Both the position numbers and the translations under genes were made by a program. From assembly GCF_900114535.1 (NCBI RefSeq), contig NZ_FOTK01000009.1:62001-126000 (forward strand): a stretch of 64,000 bases of DNA. The letters run 5' to 3'. The notes below the pieces were generated by a model. That model was given only the letters and a program-made list of their open reading frames with translations, did not search any database and was not told the DNA's origin. Source of the DNA: Methylobacterium pseudosasicola. Its GTDB lineage: Bacteria > Pseudomonadota > Alphaproteobacteria > Rhizobiales > Beijerinckiaceae. This document shows, piece by piece, positions 53,684 to 62,771 of the stretch. Each line of letters starts with the position of its first letter. Position 1 is the first letter of the stretch.

Positions 53684-55456
53684 CTACTCGTCCACCCGGA
53701 CGGCCTGGCCGCCCCGGTCGATCGGCAGGGTCGGGCCCTTCAGCTCGGCATCGCTCGGCAGGGAGCGCACGTCCCAGCCGCCGCCCAGCGCCCGGATCAG
53801 CGTGACCGCCGCGGTGAAGCGGCTGAGCCGGACCTGGAGGGCGCTGATCTCGTTGTTCACGAGCAGGCCCTGCGCGGTCACCACCGTGGTGAAGTTCTGC
53901 GTGCCGGCCCGGTACTCGTTGAGGGTGATCTCCACAGCCTTGCGCGAGGATTCGACCGCCGAATCCTGCGCACCCTGCTGCAGGCCGAGGATGCGCAGGG
54001 CCGCCATCTGGTTCTCGACCTCTGCCAGAGCGGCGAGCACCACCTGCCGGTAATTGGCCACCGCCGCGTCGTAGCCGGCCTCGGCCGAGCGCAGGGCCGC
54101 CGTGCGGGCGCCGCCATCGAACAGGACCTCTGTCCCGGCCGCCGTCGTCGACCAGACCTGGTTGGCGGCCGAGAACAGGCCGTTGCGGGTCAGCCCGGAC
54201 ACGCCGCCCTGGGCCGAGATCGTCACCGTGGGGAAGAAGGCCGCCACGGCCACGCCGATCCGCTCGCTCTGGCCCTGCACCAGGCGCTCGGCCTGGGCCA
54301 CGTCCGGCCGCCGCTCCAGCAGGTCGGATGGGATCCCCACCGGCACAGGCGGCGGGTTGCGGGCGATGCCAGCCACCGGGATCGAGACCTCCGAGGGCGG
54401 CCGCCCGATCAGGGTGGCGATGGCGTTGACGTACTGGACCCGGGTCAGTCGGATCGCGATGGCCTGGGCCTCGATGGTCTGGACCTGGGTCTGCGCGGTG
54501 ATCACGTCGGAGCGGGCCGCGACCCCGGCCGCGTACTGGTTCTCGGTGATCCCCAAAGTCTTCTTGAAGTTGGCGACGTTCTCGTCGAGCACCTTCTGGA
54601 GGGCGTCGGCGTAGCGCACCGTCAGGTAATCGGCGGCGATCTCGGCCTGGATGGTCAGGCGGGTCAGCGCGATGGTGGCGGCGTCGGACTGGGCGAGCGC
54701 AGCCTCGCTCTCGATGTTCCGGCGGGTGCCGCCGAACAGGTCGAGCTCCCAGCTCGCCTGGCCGAGCAGCGACGCGCTGGTGCGCACGGTGCTGCCGCTG
54801 CCGGTGCGGGTGATGCTCGGGGCGCCGATCACGGTCGGGTACAGGGCGGCCTGGGCGGAGGCGACCAGGGCCCGGGCCTGCCGGTAATTCGCCACCGCCT
54901 GCCGCAGGGACTGGTTGTCGACATCGACCAGGCGGATCAGGCGGTCGAGGATCGGATCCTTGAACACCCGCCACCAGTCGCCGCGCTCCACCGCGTCGTT
55001 CGGCCGAGCCTCGCGCCAGCCCTTTTTGCGGGCCGCCACGACGGCCGGGCTGTCCTCCCGTTTGCCACCTTCTCTGTAGGCGAGCGGCGTCTCCACGGAG
55101 GGGCGGCTGTAGTCGGGACCGACCACGCAGCCCGCCAGGGCCGGAATGAGGGGAAGACAGAGAATATGGCGCAGTCCGAGGCTGCGGGCGCGTCTCCCTC
55201 CCCCCTCTGCGTAGGGAAGACGCTCTTCCGTCAGCAGCGAGCGGGCCGCAGCGGACCCCCTCTCCCGTGCGGGAGAGGGTTGGGGTGAGGGATACGCCCT
55301 TTCCGGAGAAAACTGTCCCCTCACCCTGTCCCTCTCCCGCACGGGAGAGGGGACCTGCGCCTCATGTGTCGCCGACGCGTGGGGGGAGCCCGCAGAGCCC
55401 GAAGAAATAGGCGCGCGCATGCGCGCCGCCGGTGTTTCACGTGAAAACGGACGCAT
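53684..55456 (-). CDS. Outer-membrane efflux lipoprotein (NodT/OprM family)
   Basis: A trimeric outer-membrane channel for the RND pump upstream. The mature protein starts at the lipobox LAGC (Cys near 55128) and has the two OEP repeats: DNQSLRQAVANYRQARALVASAQAAL, LDLFGGTRRNIES, LLERRPDVAQAERLV, VLFDGGARTAAL and YRAGTQNFTTVVTAQ. With the ATG at 55456, which overlaps the mdtC stop (TGATG), the protein has 590 residues, and the first 90 before the signal peptide include a family C repeat. No ATG or GTG stands between repeat and signal peptide, so the true start is uncertain. Confidence 0.88.
   Translation of the reverse strand: MRPFSRETPAARMRAPISSGSAGSPHASATHEAQVPSPVRERDRVRGQFSPERAYPSPQPSPARERGSAAARSLLTEERLPYAEGGGRRARSLGLRHILCLPLIPALAGCVVGPDYSRPSVETPLAYREGGKREDSPAVVAARKKGWREARPNDAVERGDWWRVFKDPILDRLIRLVDVDNQSLRQAVANYRQARALVASAQAALYPTVIGAPSITRTGSGSTVRTSASLLGQASWELDLFGGTRRNIESEAALAQSDAATIALTRLTIQAEIAADYLTVRYADALQKVLDENVANFKKTLGITENQYAAGVAARSDVITAQTQVQTIEAQAIAIRLTRVQYVNAIATLIGRPPSEVSIPVAGIARNPPPVPVGIPSDLLERRPDVAQAERLVQGQSERIGVAVAAFFPTVTISAQGGVSGLTRNGLFSAANQVWSTTAAGTEVLFDGGARTAALRSAEAGYDAAVANYRQVVLAALAEVENQMAALRILGLQQGAQDSAVESSRKAVEITLNEYRAGTQNFTTVVTAQGLLVNNEISALQVRLSRFTAAVTLIRALGGGWDVRSLPSDAELKGPTLPIDRGGQAVRVDE
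55257..55354. repeat. Family C repeat pair inside the efflux lipoprotein 5' region
   Basis: CCCTCTCCCGTGCGGGAGAGGG and CCCTCTCCCGCACGGGAGAGGG enclosing GTTGGGGTGAGGG and CCCTCACCCTGT, the same unit as at 39107. A degenerate family B half lies at 55194-55240. Open in the lipoprotein frame. Confidence 0.85.
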
Positions 55457-58400
55457 CACTCTCCGGCCGGCAGTGCCGCTGCGCCGCCGGGCCCGGCGCC
55501 GCGGCGACGGGCGAGCACCCGGTGCCGGAGGCGGTCGAGGGTCAGGTAGACGACGGGGGTGGTGTACAAGGTCAGGATCTGGCTCACGATCAATCCGCCC
55601 ACGATGGCGATGCCGAGCGGCCGGCGCAGCTCAGCCCCCTCGCCGGTGGCCAGGATCAGCGGCACGGCCCCGAGCATCGCGGCGAGCGTGGTCATCATGA
55701 TCGGCCGGAAGCGCACGAGACAGGCCTCCCGGATCGCGTCCACGGGATTCGCGCCCCGGGTCCGCTCGGCGTCGAGGGCCACGTCGATCATCATGATCGC
55801 GTTCTTCTTCACGATGCCGATGAGCAGGAACACCGCGATCAGCGCGATGATGGTGAATTCGGTGCCGGTCACCAGCAGGGCCAGCACCGCACCGACGCCC
55901 GCCGACGGCAGGGTCGAGAGGATCGTCAGCGGGTGGACGAAGCTCTCGTACAAGATGCCCAGCACCGCGTAGACCGCCAGGATCGCGGCCAGGATCAGCA
56001 GCGGCTGGCGGGAGGCCGAGGCGACGTAGTTCTTGGCCGCGCCGGCATATTCGCCGTGGATCGTGGCCGGCAGCCGCAGGGACGACATCGCCCGGTCGAT
56101 CGCCTCGGTGGCGTCCGACAGGCTCTTGCCCGGCGCGAGGTTGAACGAGATCGTGGTCGCCACGAATAGGCCCTGGTGGCTCACCTGCACCGGAGCGTTG
56201 CCCGGCTCGATCCGCGCGAAGGCCGAGAGCGGGATCATGGTCTCCTTGGCGGCCGAGACCGGGGCGCTCGACGAGGCGCCGCCCTTGCTCGCCGCGATGG
56301 CGTTGGACGAGGCGTTGCGGGCGGAATCCGAGGCGATCGCCGCGGCGTTCGAGGAGGCATCGGCCGTGCTGGCGGCGGCCGTGGCCGCTGCGGCGACGCC
56401 GGTTGAGGTGGCGCCGACCGCCCCCGTGCCGGTGGTGGCCCCCGTGGAGGCGGCGCCGCCGCTCCCCGGGCTGCTGGTGCCGGTGGCTGCGTTGGTGTTG
56501 ACGCCCCCCGCCGCCGCCACGGTGCCGGCCACCGCGTTGGTGGTGGCCGAGCCCGGCGCGTTGCCCCCGGAGGTCGAGACGAAGATCTGCTTCAGGGTCT
56601 CGGGGGATTCCAGGTAGCGCGGGGCGATCTCCATCACGACGTGGTACTGGTTCAGGGGGTTGTAGATCGTCGAGACCTGGCGCTGCCCGAAGGCGTCGTA
56701 GAGGGTGTTGTCGATCTTGTTCGGGGTGATGCCGTACCGGAACGCGGTGGCCCGGTCGATCACCACTCGGCTCTCCAGCCCGCCCTCCTGCTGATCGGAG
56801 GTGACGTCCCCGAAAGTCGGGTCCTTCTGCAGGGCGGCGAGCAGCTTCGGGGCGGCGGCGAACAGCTCCTCGGCGGTGTCGCCCTGGAGGGTGTACTGGT
56901 ACTGGGCGAAGCTCTGGCGGCCGCCCATCTGCAGGTCCTGGCGGGGGAAGACGTAGAGCCGCGCGCCCGCCACCTGGGCCAGCTTCGGCCGGAGCCGCGC
57001 CATCACCTCCGAGATCGGCGCCCGCTCGCCGATCGGCTTCAGGCCGATGAACACGTTGGCCGAGTTGGTACCGCGCCCGCCGGTGAAGCCGACGACGCTC
57101 TCCACCGCAGGATCGGCGCCCACGATGGTGGTGGCCTGCCGGAGCTTGGTCTCCATGGACTGGAACGAGATGCGCTGGTCGGCCTGGATGCCGCCCATCA
57201 TCTGGCCGGTATCCTGCTCGGGGAAAAAACCCTTCGGCACGATGACGTAGAGGTAGACGTTGAGCCCCACTGTGGCGAGCAGGCTCAGCAGCACGAGGCG
57301 CGGATGGGCGAGCGCCACTTCGAGCGTCCGTGCATAGGCGTCGAGCAGCCGGGAGAAGCCGCCCTCCAGGCCGCGGATCAGAAGGTTCGGCCGGCGTCCC
57401 GCCGGGCGCCCGTGCCCCTCAGGTCGCAGCAGCCGCGCGCACATCATCGGTGTCGTCGTGAGCGACAACACCAAAGAAATCAGGATCGACAGCGACAGGG
57501 TGACGGAGAATTCCTGGAAGATCCGGCCGATCAGGCCACCCATCAGCAGGATCGGCAGGAACACCGCGATGAGCGACAGGCTCATCGAGATCACCGTGAA
57601 GCCGACCTCCCGGGCGCCGATCAGGGCCGCCTGGAGCCGGGGCTTGCCCTCTTCGATGTGGCGCTGGACGTTCTCCAGCACCACGATGGCGTCGTCGACC
57701 ACGAAGCCGGTGCCGATGATCAGGGCGGTGAGCGACAGGATGTTGAGCGAGTAGCCCAGCAGGTACATCGCCGAGAAGGTGCCGATGATCGAGATCGGCA
57801 CCGCCACCGCCGGGATCAGAGTCGCCCGGCCGGAGCGCAGGAAGCCGAACACCACCAGGATCACGAGGCCGACCGCCACCAGCAGCGTCTCCTCGGTGGC
57901 CGCCAGCGACGCCCGGATCGTGGCGCTGCGGTCACCGGTGAGCTTGATGTCGATGCCGCCCGGCAGCGCCGCGGTGAGTTGCGGCAGGGCCTGCTTCACG
58001 GCGTCGATGGTCTCGACCACGTTGGCGCCGGGCTGCTTGTAGACGAACAGCAGCACCCCGGCTTTGCCGTTGACGATGCCGAGATTGCGCTTGTCCTCGA
58101 CGCCGTCGAGCACCTGGCCCACATCCGTGAGCTTCACCGCGGCGCCGTTGCGGTAGGCCACGATGATGTCGCGGTAATCCGCGGCCTTGCGGCCCTGGTC
58201 GTTGGCGTAGAGTTGGTAGCGCCGCCCGCCGGCATCGATCTCGCCCTTGGGCGAGTTGGCGTTGGCCGAGGCGAGCGCCGCCCGGATGCCTTCCAGGCCG
58301 ATGCCGTAGTTGAACAGGGCGGTCGGATCGAGCTCCACCCGCACCGCCGGCAGGGACGAGCCGCCGATATCGACATTGCCGACACCCGGCAGTTGGGAGA

Positions 58401-58896
58401 GCTTCTGCTGCACCACCGTGGCGGCCGAATCGTAGACTTGGCCGCGGGTCAGCGTCTCCGAGGTCAGGCCCAGGATGATGATCGGCGTGTCGGCGGGGTT
58501 GAACTTGCGGTAGGTCGGGTTCTGCCGGAGCGAGGCCGGCAGGTCGGCGCGCGCCGCGTTGATCGCCGCCTGGACGTCGCGGGCCGCCCCGTCGATGTCG
58601 CGGTTCAGGCCGAACAGCAGCACGATCCGGGTGGAGCCCAGCGCGTTCGTGGAGGTCATCTCGTTGACGTCCGCGATGGCGCCGAGCCGCCGTTCGAGGG
58701 GCGCCGCCACGGTGGTCGCCATGGTCTCGGGCGAGCCGCCCGGCATCTGCGCCTGGACCAGGATCACCGGGAAGTCGATCTGCGGCAGCGGTGCCACCGG
58801 CAGCTTCAGGAACGCGAACAGCCCGGCGAGCAGCACGCCGATCGTGAGCAGCGTGGTCGCGACCGGCCGGCGGATGAACGGCTCGGAGATGTTCAC
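55456..58896 (-). CDS. mdtC: RND multidrug transporter, MdtC-like, with low-complexity insert
   Basis: A 1146-residue inner-membrane pump of the HAE1 RND family. [25 protein letters not shown] starts the first helix; [19 protein letters not shown], the helix 4 segment with the paired Asp for proton relay, and [15 protein letters not shown] are present. The GTG at 58896 has a GGGAGG site at eight bases. A run of about 105 residues of Ala, Thr, Ser, Gly and Asn (residues about 777-882) interrupts the second periplasmic domain between QIFVSTSGG and KETMIPLSAFARIE. Coupled by GTGA to the frame upstream and by TGATG to the lipoprotein gene. Confidence 0.92.
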   Translation of the reverse strand: MNISEPFIRRPVATTLLTIGVLLAGLFAFLKLPVAPLPQIDFPVILVQAQMPGGSPETMATTVAAPLERRLGAIADVNEMTSTNALGSTRIVLLFGLNRDIDGAARDVQAAINAARADLPASLRQNPTYRKFNPADTPIIILGLTSETLTRGQVYDSAATVVQQKLSQLPGVGNVDIGGSSLPAVRVELDPTALFNYGIGLEGIRAALASANANSPKGEIDAGGRRYQLYANDQGRKAADYRDIIVAYRNGAAVKLTDVGQVLDGVEDKRNLGIVNGKAGVLLFVYKQPGANVVETIDAVKQALPQLTAALPGGIDIKLTGDRSATIRASLAATEETLLVAVGLVILVVFGFLRSGRATLIPAVAVPISIIGTFSAMYLLGYSLNILSLTALIIGTGFVVDDAIVVLENVQRHIEEGKPRLQAALIGAREVGFTVISMSLSLIAVFLPILLMGGLIGRIFQEFSVTLSLSILISLVLSLTTTPMMCARLLRPEGHGRPAGRRPNLLIRGLEGGFSRLLDAYARTLEVALAHPRLVLLSLLATVGLNVYLYVIVPKGFFPEQDTGQMMGGIQADQRISFQSMETKLRQATTIVGADPAVESVVGFTGGRGTNSANVFIGLKPIGERAPISEVMARLRPKLAQVAGARLYVFPRQDLQMGGRQSFAQYQYTLQGDTAEELFAAAPKLLAALQKDPTFGDVTSDQQEGGLESRVVIDRATAFRYGITPNKIDNTLYDAFGQRQVSTIYNPLNQYHVVMEIAPRYLESPETLKQIFVSTSGGNAPGSATTNAVAGTVAAAGGVNTNAATGTSSPGSGGAASTGATTGTGAVGATSTGVAAAATAAASTADASSNAAAIASDSARNASSNAIAASKGGASSSAPVSAAKETMIPLSAFARIEPGNAPVQVSHQGLFVATTISFNLAPGKSLSDATEAIDRAMSSLRLPATIHGEYAGAAKNYVASASRQPLLILAAILAVYAVLGILYESFVHPLTILSTLPSAGVGAVLALLVTGTEFTIIALIAVFLLIGIVKKNAIMMIDVALDAERTRGANPVDAIREACLVRFRPIMMTTLAAMLGAVPLILATGEGAELRRPLGIAIVGGLIVSQILTLYTTPVVYLTLDRLRHRVLARRRGAGPGGAAALPAGE
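56248..56565 (-). repeat. Low-complexity coding insert in mdtC
   Basis: A stretch encoding Ala/Thr/Ser/Gly/Asn runs (AAGGVNTNAATGTSSPGSGG, AAATAAASTADASSNAAAIA) absent from the sister pump gene, where the same place reads [19 protein letters not shown]. Confidence 0.8.
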
Positions 58897-59627
58897 GGGA
58901 GAGGCCTCCCGTGGTTTTGGCGGAGCGCAGCGTGCTCGTCGGAAGAGGCGCAACCGGCTCCGCGCATCTCCCTCCCCCCTCTGCGGGGGAGGGTGGCCCC
59001 TGCGTCAGCAGGGGTCGGGAGAGGGGACCCGGCTTCAGGATGGAGCGCAGCCTTCATGAAGGGCACAGCCCGATCCTGCACCGTTGCTCCCCTCTCCCGA
59101 CCCCCTTCGGGGGCCACCCTCCCCCGCAGAGGGGCGAGGGATAGGGGGCGCGCCGCGGCGGCCTCGCCGACCCTGTCGAGGACCAGACCGAGATTGCTCA
59201 ACACGAGATCGTTCGGGAAACGCAGGATCTCGAAGCCCTGGCTTTTCAGCCACGCATCGCGCTTCGCGTCACGGCGGCGACGCGCATCCGTCTCGTGCGG
59301 TTCGCCCTCCAGTTCGACGATCAACCGTGCGGAGGCACAGAGAAAGTCCGCACTATAGGGTGGAATCGGAACTTGCCGCCTGAACTTGAGTCCGTGAAAG
59401 CGCCCGGCACGCACCTGCTGCCAGAACAGATCCTCTGCACGGGTCCGCTCACGGCGCTGGCCTTTCGCGAAGATGCGCAGGCGGGGCGAAATCGCGTCGA
59501 AGCGGCGCCCTTCGTCGCGGCGCGCGCCACATCCTGCACCGTTGCTCCCCTCTCCCGACCCCCTTCGGGGGCCACCCTCCCCCGCAGAGGGGGGAGGGAG
59601 AGGCGCGGAATCGTCCCGACCCGTCAC
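58893..59627 (-). CDS. DUF559 endonuclease-like protein flanked by repeats
   Basis: An open frame of 244 residues between mdtB and mdtC. Residues about 46-158 (bases 59154-59492) form a DUF559 domain, related to Vsr and PD-(D/E)XK nucleases: [73 protein letters not shown]. The acidic positions in ADF and VELEG fit the nuclease core. The rest of the frame is translated family B repeat on both sides. The only starts are a GTG at 59627, overlapping the mdtB stop as GTGA, or rarer codons within. The stop overlaps mdtC as GTGA. Its function is unknown; it looks inserted. Confidence 0.7.
   Translation of the reverse strand: MTGRDDSAPLPPPSAGEGGPRRGSGEGSNGAGCGARRDEGRRFDAISPRLRIFAKGQRRERTRAEDLFWQQVRAGRFHGLKFRRQVPIPPYSADFLCASARLIVELEGEPHETDARRRRDAKRDAWLKSQGFEILRFPNDLVLSNLGLVLDRVGEAAAARPLSLAPLRGRVAPEGGRERGATVQDRAVPFMKAALHPEAGSPLPTPADAGATLPRRGGREMRGAGCASSDEHAALRQNHGRPLP
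58968..59141. repeat. Family B palindromic repeats, inverted pair (mdtC side)
   Basis: Copies at 58968-59028 and 59087-59141 in opposite orientation, between the DUF559 domain and mdtC. The second is preceded by CCTGCACCGTTGCTCCCCTC, as is the copy on the other side. Confidence 0.85.
59542..59603. repeat. Family B palindromic repeat (mdtB side)
   Basis: GCTCCCCTCTCCCGACCCCC, TTCGGGGGCC, then ACCCTCCCCCGCAGAGGGGG. Same orientation as the 59087 copy, so the DUF559 domain is bounded by direct copies, each preceded by CCTGCACCGTT. Confidence 0.85.
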
Positions 59628-62600
59628 GGCACCGCCTCGCCGCTCTCAAGGGTAGGACCCCGCCGCCCCGCGATCCGGCGTTCCAGCCGATCAAACGCCA
59701 AATAGATCACCGGGGTCGTGAACAGGGTCAGGACCTGGCTGACGATCAGGCCGCCGGCGATGCAGATGCCGAGCGGCTGGCGCAGCTCCGAGCCGACGCC
59801 GGTGCCGAGGATCAGCGGCACCGCGGCGAACAGGGCGGCGAGCGTCGTCATCAGGATCGGGCGGAAGCGCAGCAGGCAGGCCTGGAAGATCGCCTCCCGG
59901 GGATCGAGCCCGTCCTCGCGCTCGGCCTGGAGCGCGAAGTCGATCATCATGATCGCGTTCTTCTTCACGATGCCGATCAAGAGCACGATGCCGATCACCG
60001 CGATGATGTCGAGGGACAAGCCGAACAGCATCAGCCCGAGCAGCGCCCCGATCCCGGCAGACGGCAGGGTCGACAGGATGGTGATCGGGTGGATGAAGCT
60101 CTCGTAGAGCACGCCCAGCACGATGTAGACGGTGATGATCGCCGCGAGCACCAGGAACAGCTCGTTGCTGAGCGCCGACTGGAAGGCGAAGACCGAGCCC
60201 TGCGGCACCACCCGGAACGAGGGCGGCAGACCGATCTCGGCCTTGGCCTGCTCGATCGCTTCGACGGCCTGACCGAGGGCTGCGCCGGGTGCGAGGTTGA
60301 ACGACACGGTGGTGGCCGGGAACTGCCCGAGATGCGAGATCAGCAGGGGCGCCCGCCGCTCGCTGATCCGCGCCACCGCCGAGAGCGGCACCTGGCCGTT
60401 GGTGGCCGTCGAGGACGGCAGGTAGATCGTCTCCAGGCTGCGCAGGGTCGTGTGCAGGGTCGGGTCGGCCTCCAGGATCACCCGGTACTGGTTGGACTGG
60501 GTGAAGATCGTCGAGATGATCCGCTGGCCGAAGGCGTCGTAGAGGGCGTTGTCGATGGTCGCCGGAGTGATGCCGTAACGGCCGGCGGTGGGGCGGTCGA
60601 TGGTGACATAGGCGGCCAGGCCTTGCGCCTGGTGGTCGCTCGCCACGTCGGCGACCACGGGGGATTTAGCCAGTGCCTCGGTGAAGCGCGGCACCCAGGT
60701 CTCGAAATCGTTGAGGTTCGGGCTCTCCAGGATGACTTGGTACTGGGTCGCCGAGACCGCGGTGTCGATGGTCAGGTCCTGGACCGGCTGCATGAACAGG
60801 CGCATGCCGGGCTCGGCCCGGGTCGCCGCATTGATCCGCCGGATGATCCCGCTGGCTGTCTCCGTCCGCGTGTCCTGCGGCTTGAGGTTGATCAGCATCC
60901 GGCCGGAATTGAGCGTGACGTTCTGGCCGTCGACCCCGATGAACGAGGACACGCTCGCCACGTCCGGATCCTTCAGGATGATCGCCGCCATCCGCTGCTG
61001 GCGCTCGGCCATGGCCGCGTAGGAGACCGACTGGTCCGCCTGCGTGATGCCCTGGATCACGCCGGTATCCTGGACCGGGAAGAAGCCCTTGGGGATGATC
61101 ACGAAGAGGTAGACGGTGAGCCCCAGGGTTCCCAGCGCCACCAGCAGGGTCAGGCCCTGGTGGTTCAGCACCACCCGCAGCGCCCGCCCATAGGCGTCGA
61201 TCGTGCCGTCGATGGCGCGGCGACCGGCCCGGGAGAAGACGCCCTCGCGGCGGCGCAGCTCGGCCTCGGGGGCGTGCTTCAGGAGGCGCGCGCACAGCAT
61301 CGGCACCAGGGTCAGCGAGACCACCGCGGAGATCACGATGGTGGCCGCCAGCGTGATCGCGAATTCGTGGAACAGGCGCCCGACCACGTCGCCCATAAAC
61401 AGCAGCGGGATCAGCACCGCGATCAGCGAGACGGTGAGCGAGATGATGGTGAAGCCGATCTCGCGGGAGCCCTTGAGCGCCGCTTCGAGGGGCGAGTCGC
61501 CGGCCTCGACGTGGCGGGCGATGTTCTCGATCACCACGATGGCATCGTCGACCACGAAGCCGGTGGCGATGGTCAGCGCCATCAGCGACAGGTTGTCGAG
61601 GGAGAAGCCGTAGAGGTCCATCACCGACAGGGCGCCGATCAGCGACAGGGGCACCGACAGGCTCGGGATCAGCGTCGCCGACAGGCTGCGCAGGAACAGG
61701 AAGATCACCAGCACGACCAGCGCGATGGCCAGCCCCAGCTCGAACTGCACGTCCTCCACGGAGGCGCGGATCGTGGTGGTGCGGTCGGTGAGGGGCGCCA
61801 CCGCCACGGCGGTGGGCAAGCTCGCCTGCATCTGGGGCAGCAGCGCCTTGATCTTGTCGACCGTGGCGATGACGTTCGCGCCCGGCTGGCGCTGAATGTT
61901 GAGGATCACCGCCGGCGTCCCGTCGGCCCAGGCGCCGAGCTTGGTGTTCTCCGGCCCCTCGACCACGTCGGCGACCTCGGAGAGCATCACCGGGGCGCCG
62001 TTGCGATAGGCGATGATCGCCGAATCGTAGGCCTTCGGGTCGCGGATCTGGTCGTTGGCGTTGATCGCGTAGGATTGCTTCGGCCCGTCGATCGAGCCCT
62101 TGGGGGTGTTGACGTTGAGGTTGGTGATCGTGGTGCGCAGGTCGTCGATATTCAGCCCGTAGGCGGCGAGCGCCCGCGCGTTGAACCGGACCCGGATCGC
62201 CGGCCGCTGCCCGCCCGAGATGCTGACCAGGCCGACGCCGGCCACTTGGCTGATCTTTTGGGCCAAGCGCGACTCGGCGAGGTCCCGCACCTGCGTCAGC
62301 GGCAGGGTCTTCGAGGTCAGGGCCAGCGTCAGGACCGGCGCGTCGGCGGGGTTGACCTTGGCGTAGATCGGCGGCGCCGGGAGGTCCGAGGGGAGCAGGT
62401 TGCCGGCGGCGTTGATCGCCGCCTGAACCTGCTGCTCGGCGACGTCGAGGGGCAGGTCCAGGCTGAATTGCAGCGTGATGACCGAGGCGCCCGCCGAGGA
62501 TTGCGAGGTCATCTGGTTGAGGTTGGCGAGCTGGCCGAACTGCCGCTCCAGCGGCGCCGTGACCGAGGAGGTCATCACCTCAGGGCTCGCGCCCGGATAG

Positions 62601-62749
62601 AAGGTCTGGATCTGGATCGTCGGGTAGTCGACCGCCGGCAGCGCCGAGACCGGCAGGTTCAGGTACGACACGCCGCCGACGATCAGGATCGCCAGCATCA
62701 GGAGCGTAGTGGCGACCGGACGGAGAATGAAGAGGCGGGACGGGTTCAT
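59624..62749 (-). CDS. mdtB: RND multidrug transporter, MdtB-like
   Basis: A 1041-residue inner-membrane RND pump of standard length. [20 protein letters not shown] starts helix 1; [31 protein letters not shown] and [15 protein letters not shown] are the expected segments. MdtB and MdtC types form a mixed trimer fed by the MdtA adaptor. The ATG at 62749 fits the family start [11 protein letters not shown]. It ends at the GTGA shared with the DUF559 frame. The adaptor gene stop is 22 bases upstream. Confidence 0.95.
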   Translation of the reverse strand: MNPSRLFILRPVATTLLMLAILIVGGVSYLNLPVSALPAVDYPTIQIQTFYPGASPEVMTSSVTAPLERQFGQLANLNQMTSQSSAGASVITLQFSLDLPLDVAEQQVQAAINAAGNLLPSDLPAPPIYAKVNPADAPVLTLALTSKTLPLTQVRDLAESRLAQKISQVAGVGLVSISGGQRPAIRVRFNARALAAYGLNIDDLRTTITNLNVNTPKGSIDGPKQSYAINANDQIRDPKAYDSAIIAYRNGAPVMLSEVADVVEGPENTKLGAWADGTPAVILNIQRQPGANVIATVDKIKALLPQMQASLPTAVAVAPLTDRTTTIRASVEDVQFELGLAIALVVLVIFLFLRSLSATLIPSLSVPLSLIGALSVMDLYGFSLDNLSLMALTIATGFVVDDAIVVIENIARHVEAGDSPLEAALKGSREIGFTIISLTVSLIAVLIPLLFMGDVVGRLFHEFAITLAATIVISAVVSLTLVPMLCARLLKHAPEAELRRREGVFSRAGRRAIDGTIDAYGRALRVVLNHQGLTLLVALGTLGLTVYLFVIIPKGFFPVQDTGVIQGITQADQSVSYAAMAERQQRMAAIILKDPDVASVSSFIGVDGQNVTLNSGRMLINLKPQDTRTETASGIIRRINAATRAEPGMRLFMQPVQDLTIDTAVSATQYQVILESPNLNDFETWVPRFTEALAKSPVVADVASDHQAQGLAAYVTIDRPTAGRYGITPATIDNALYDAFGQRIISTIFTQSNQYRVILEADPTLHTTLRSLETIYLPSSTATNGQVPLSAVARISERRAPLLISHLGQFPATTVSFNLAPGAALGQAVEAIEQAKAEIGLPPSFRVVPQGSVFAFQSALSNELFLVLAAIITVYIVLGVLYESFIHPITILSTLPSAGIGALLGLMLFGLSLDIIAVIGIVLLIGIVKKNAIMMIDFALQAEREDGLDPREAIFQACLLRFRPILMTTLAALFAAVPLILGTGVGSELRQPLGICIAGGLIVSQVLTLFTTPVIYLAFDRLERRIAGRRGPTLESGEAVP

Positions 62750-62771
62750 GGCAGGCGCACCATGGCCGGGC

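Noticed and set aside
56641..59358. A 905-residue plus-strand open frame opposite mdtC
   Set aside because: Shadow of the RND gene; composition is Arg/Ala/His-rich with no domain, and the minus-strand gene is certain.
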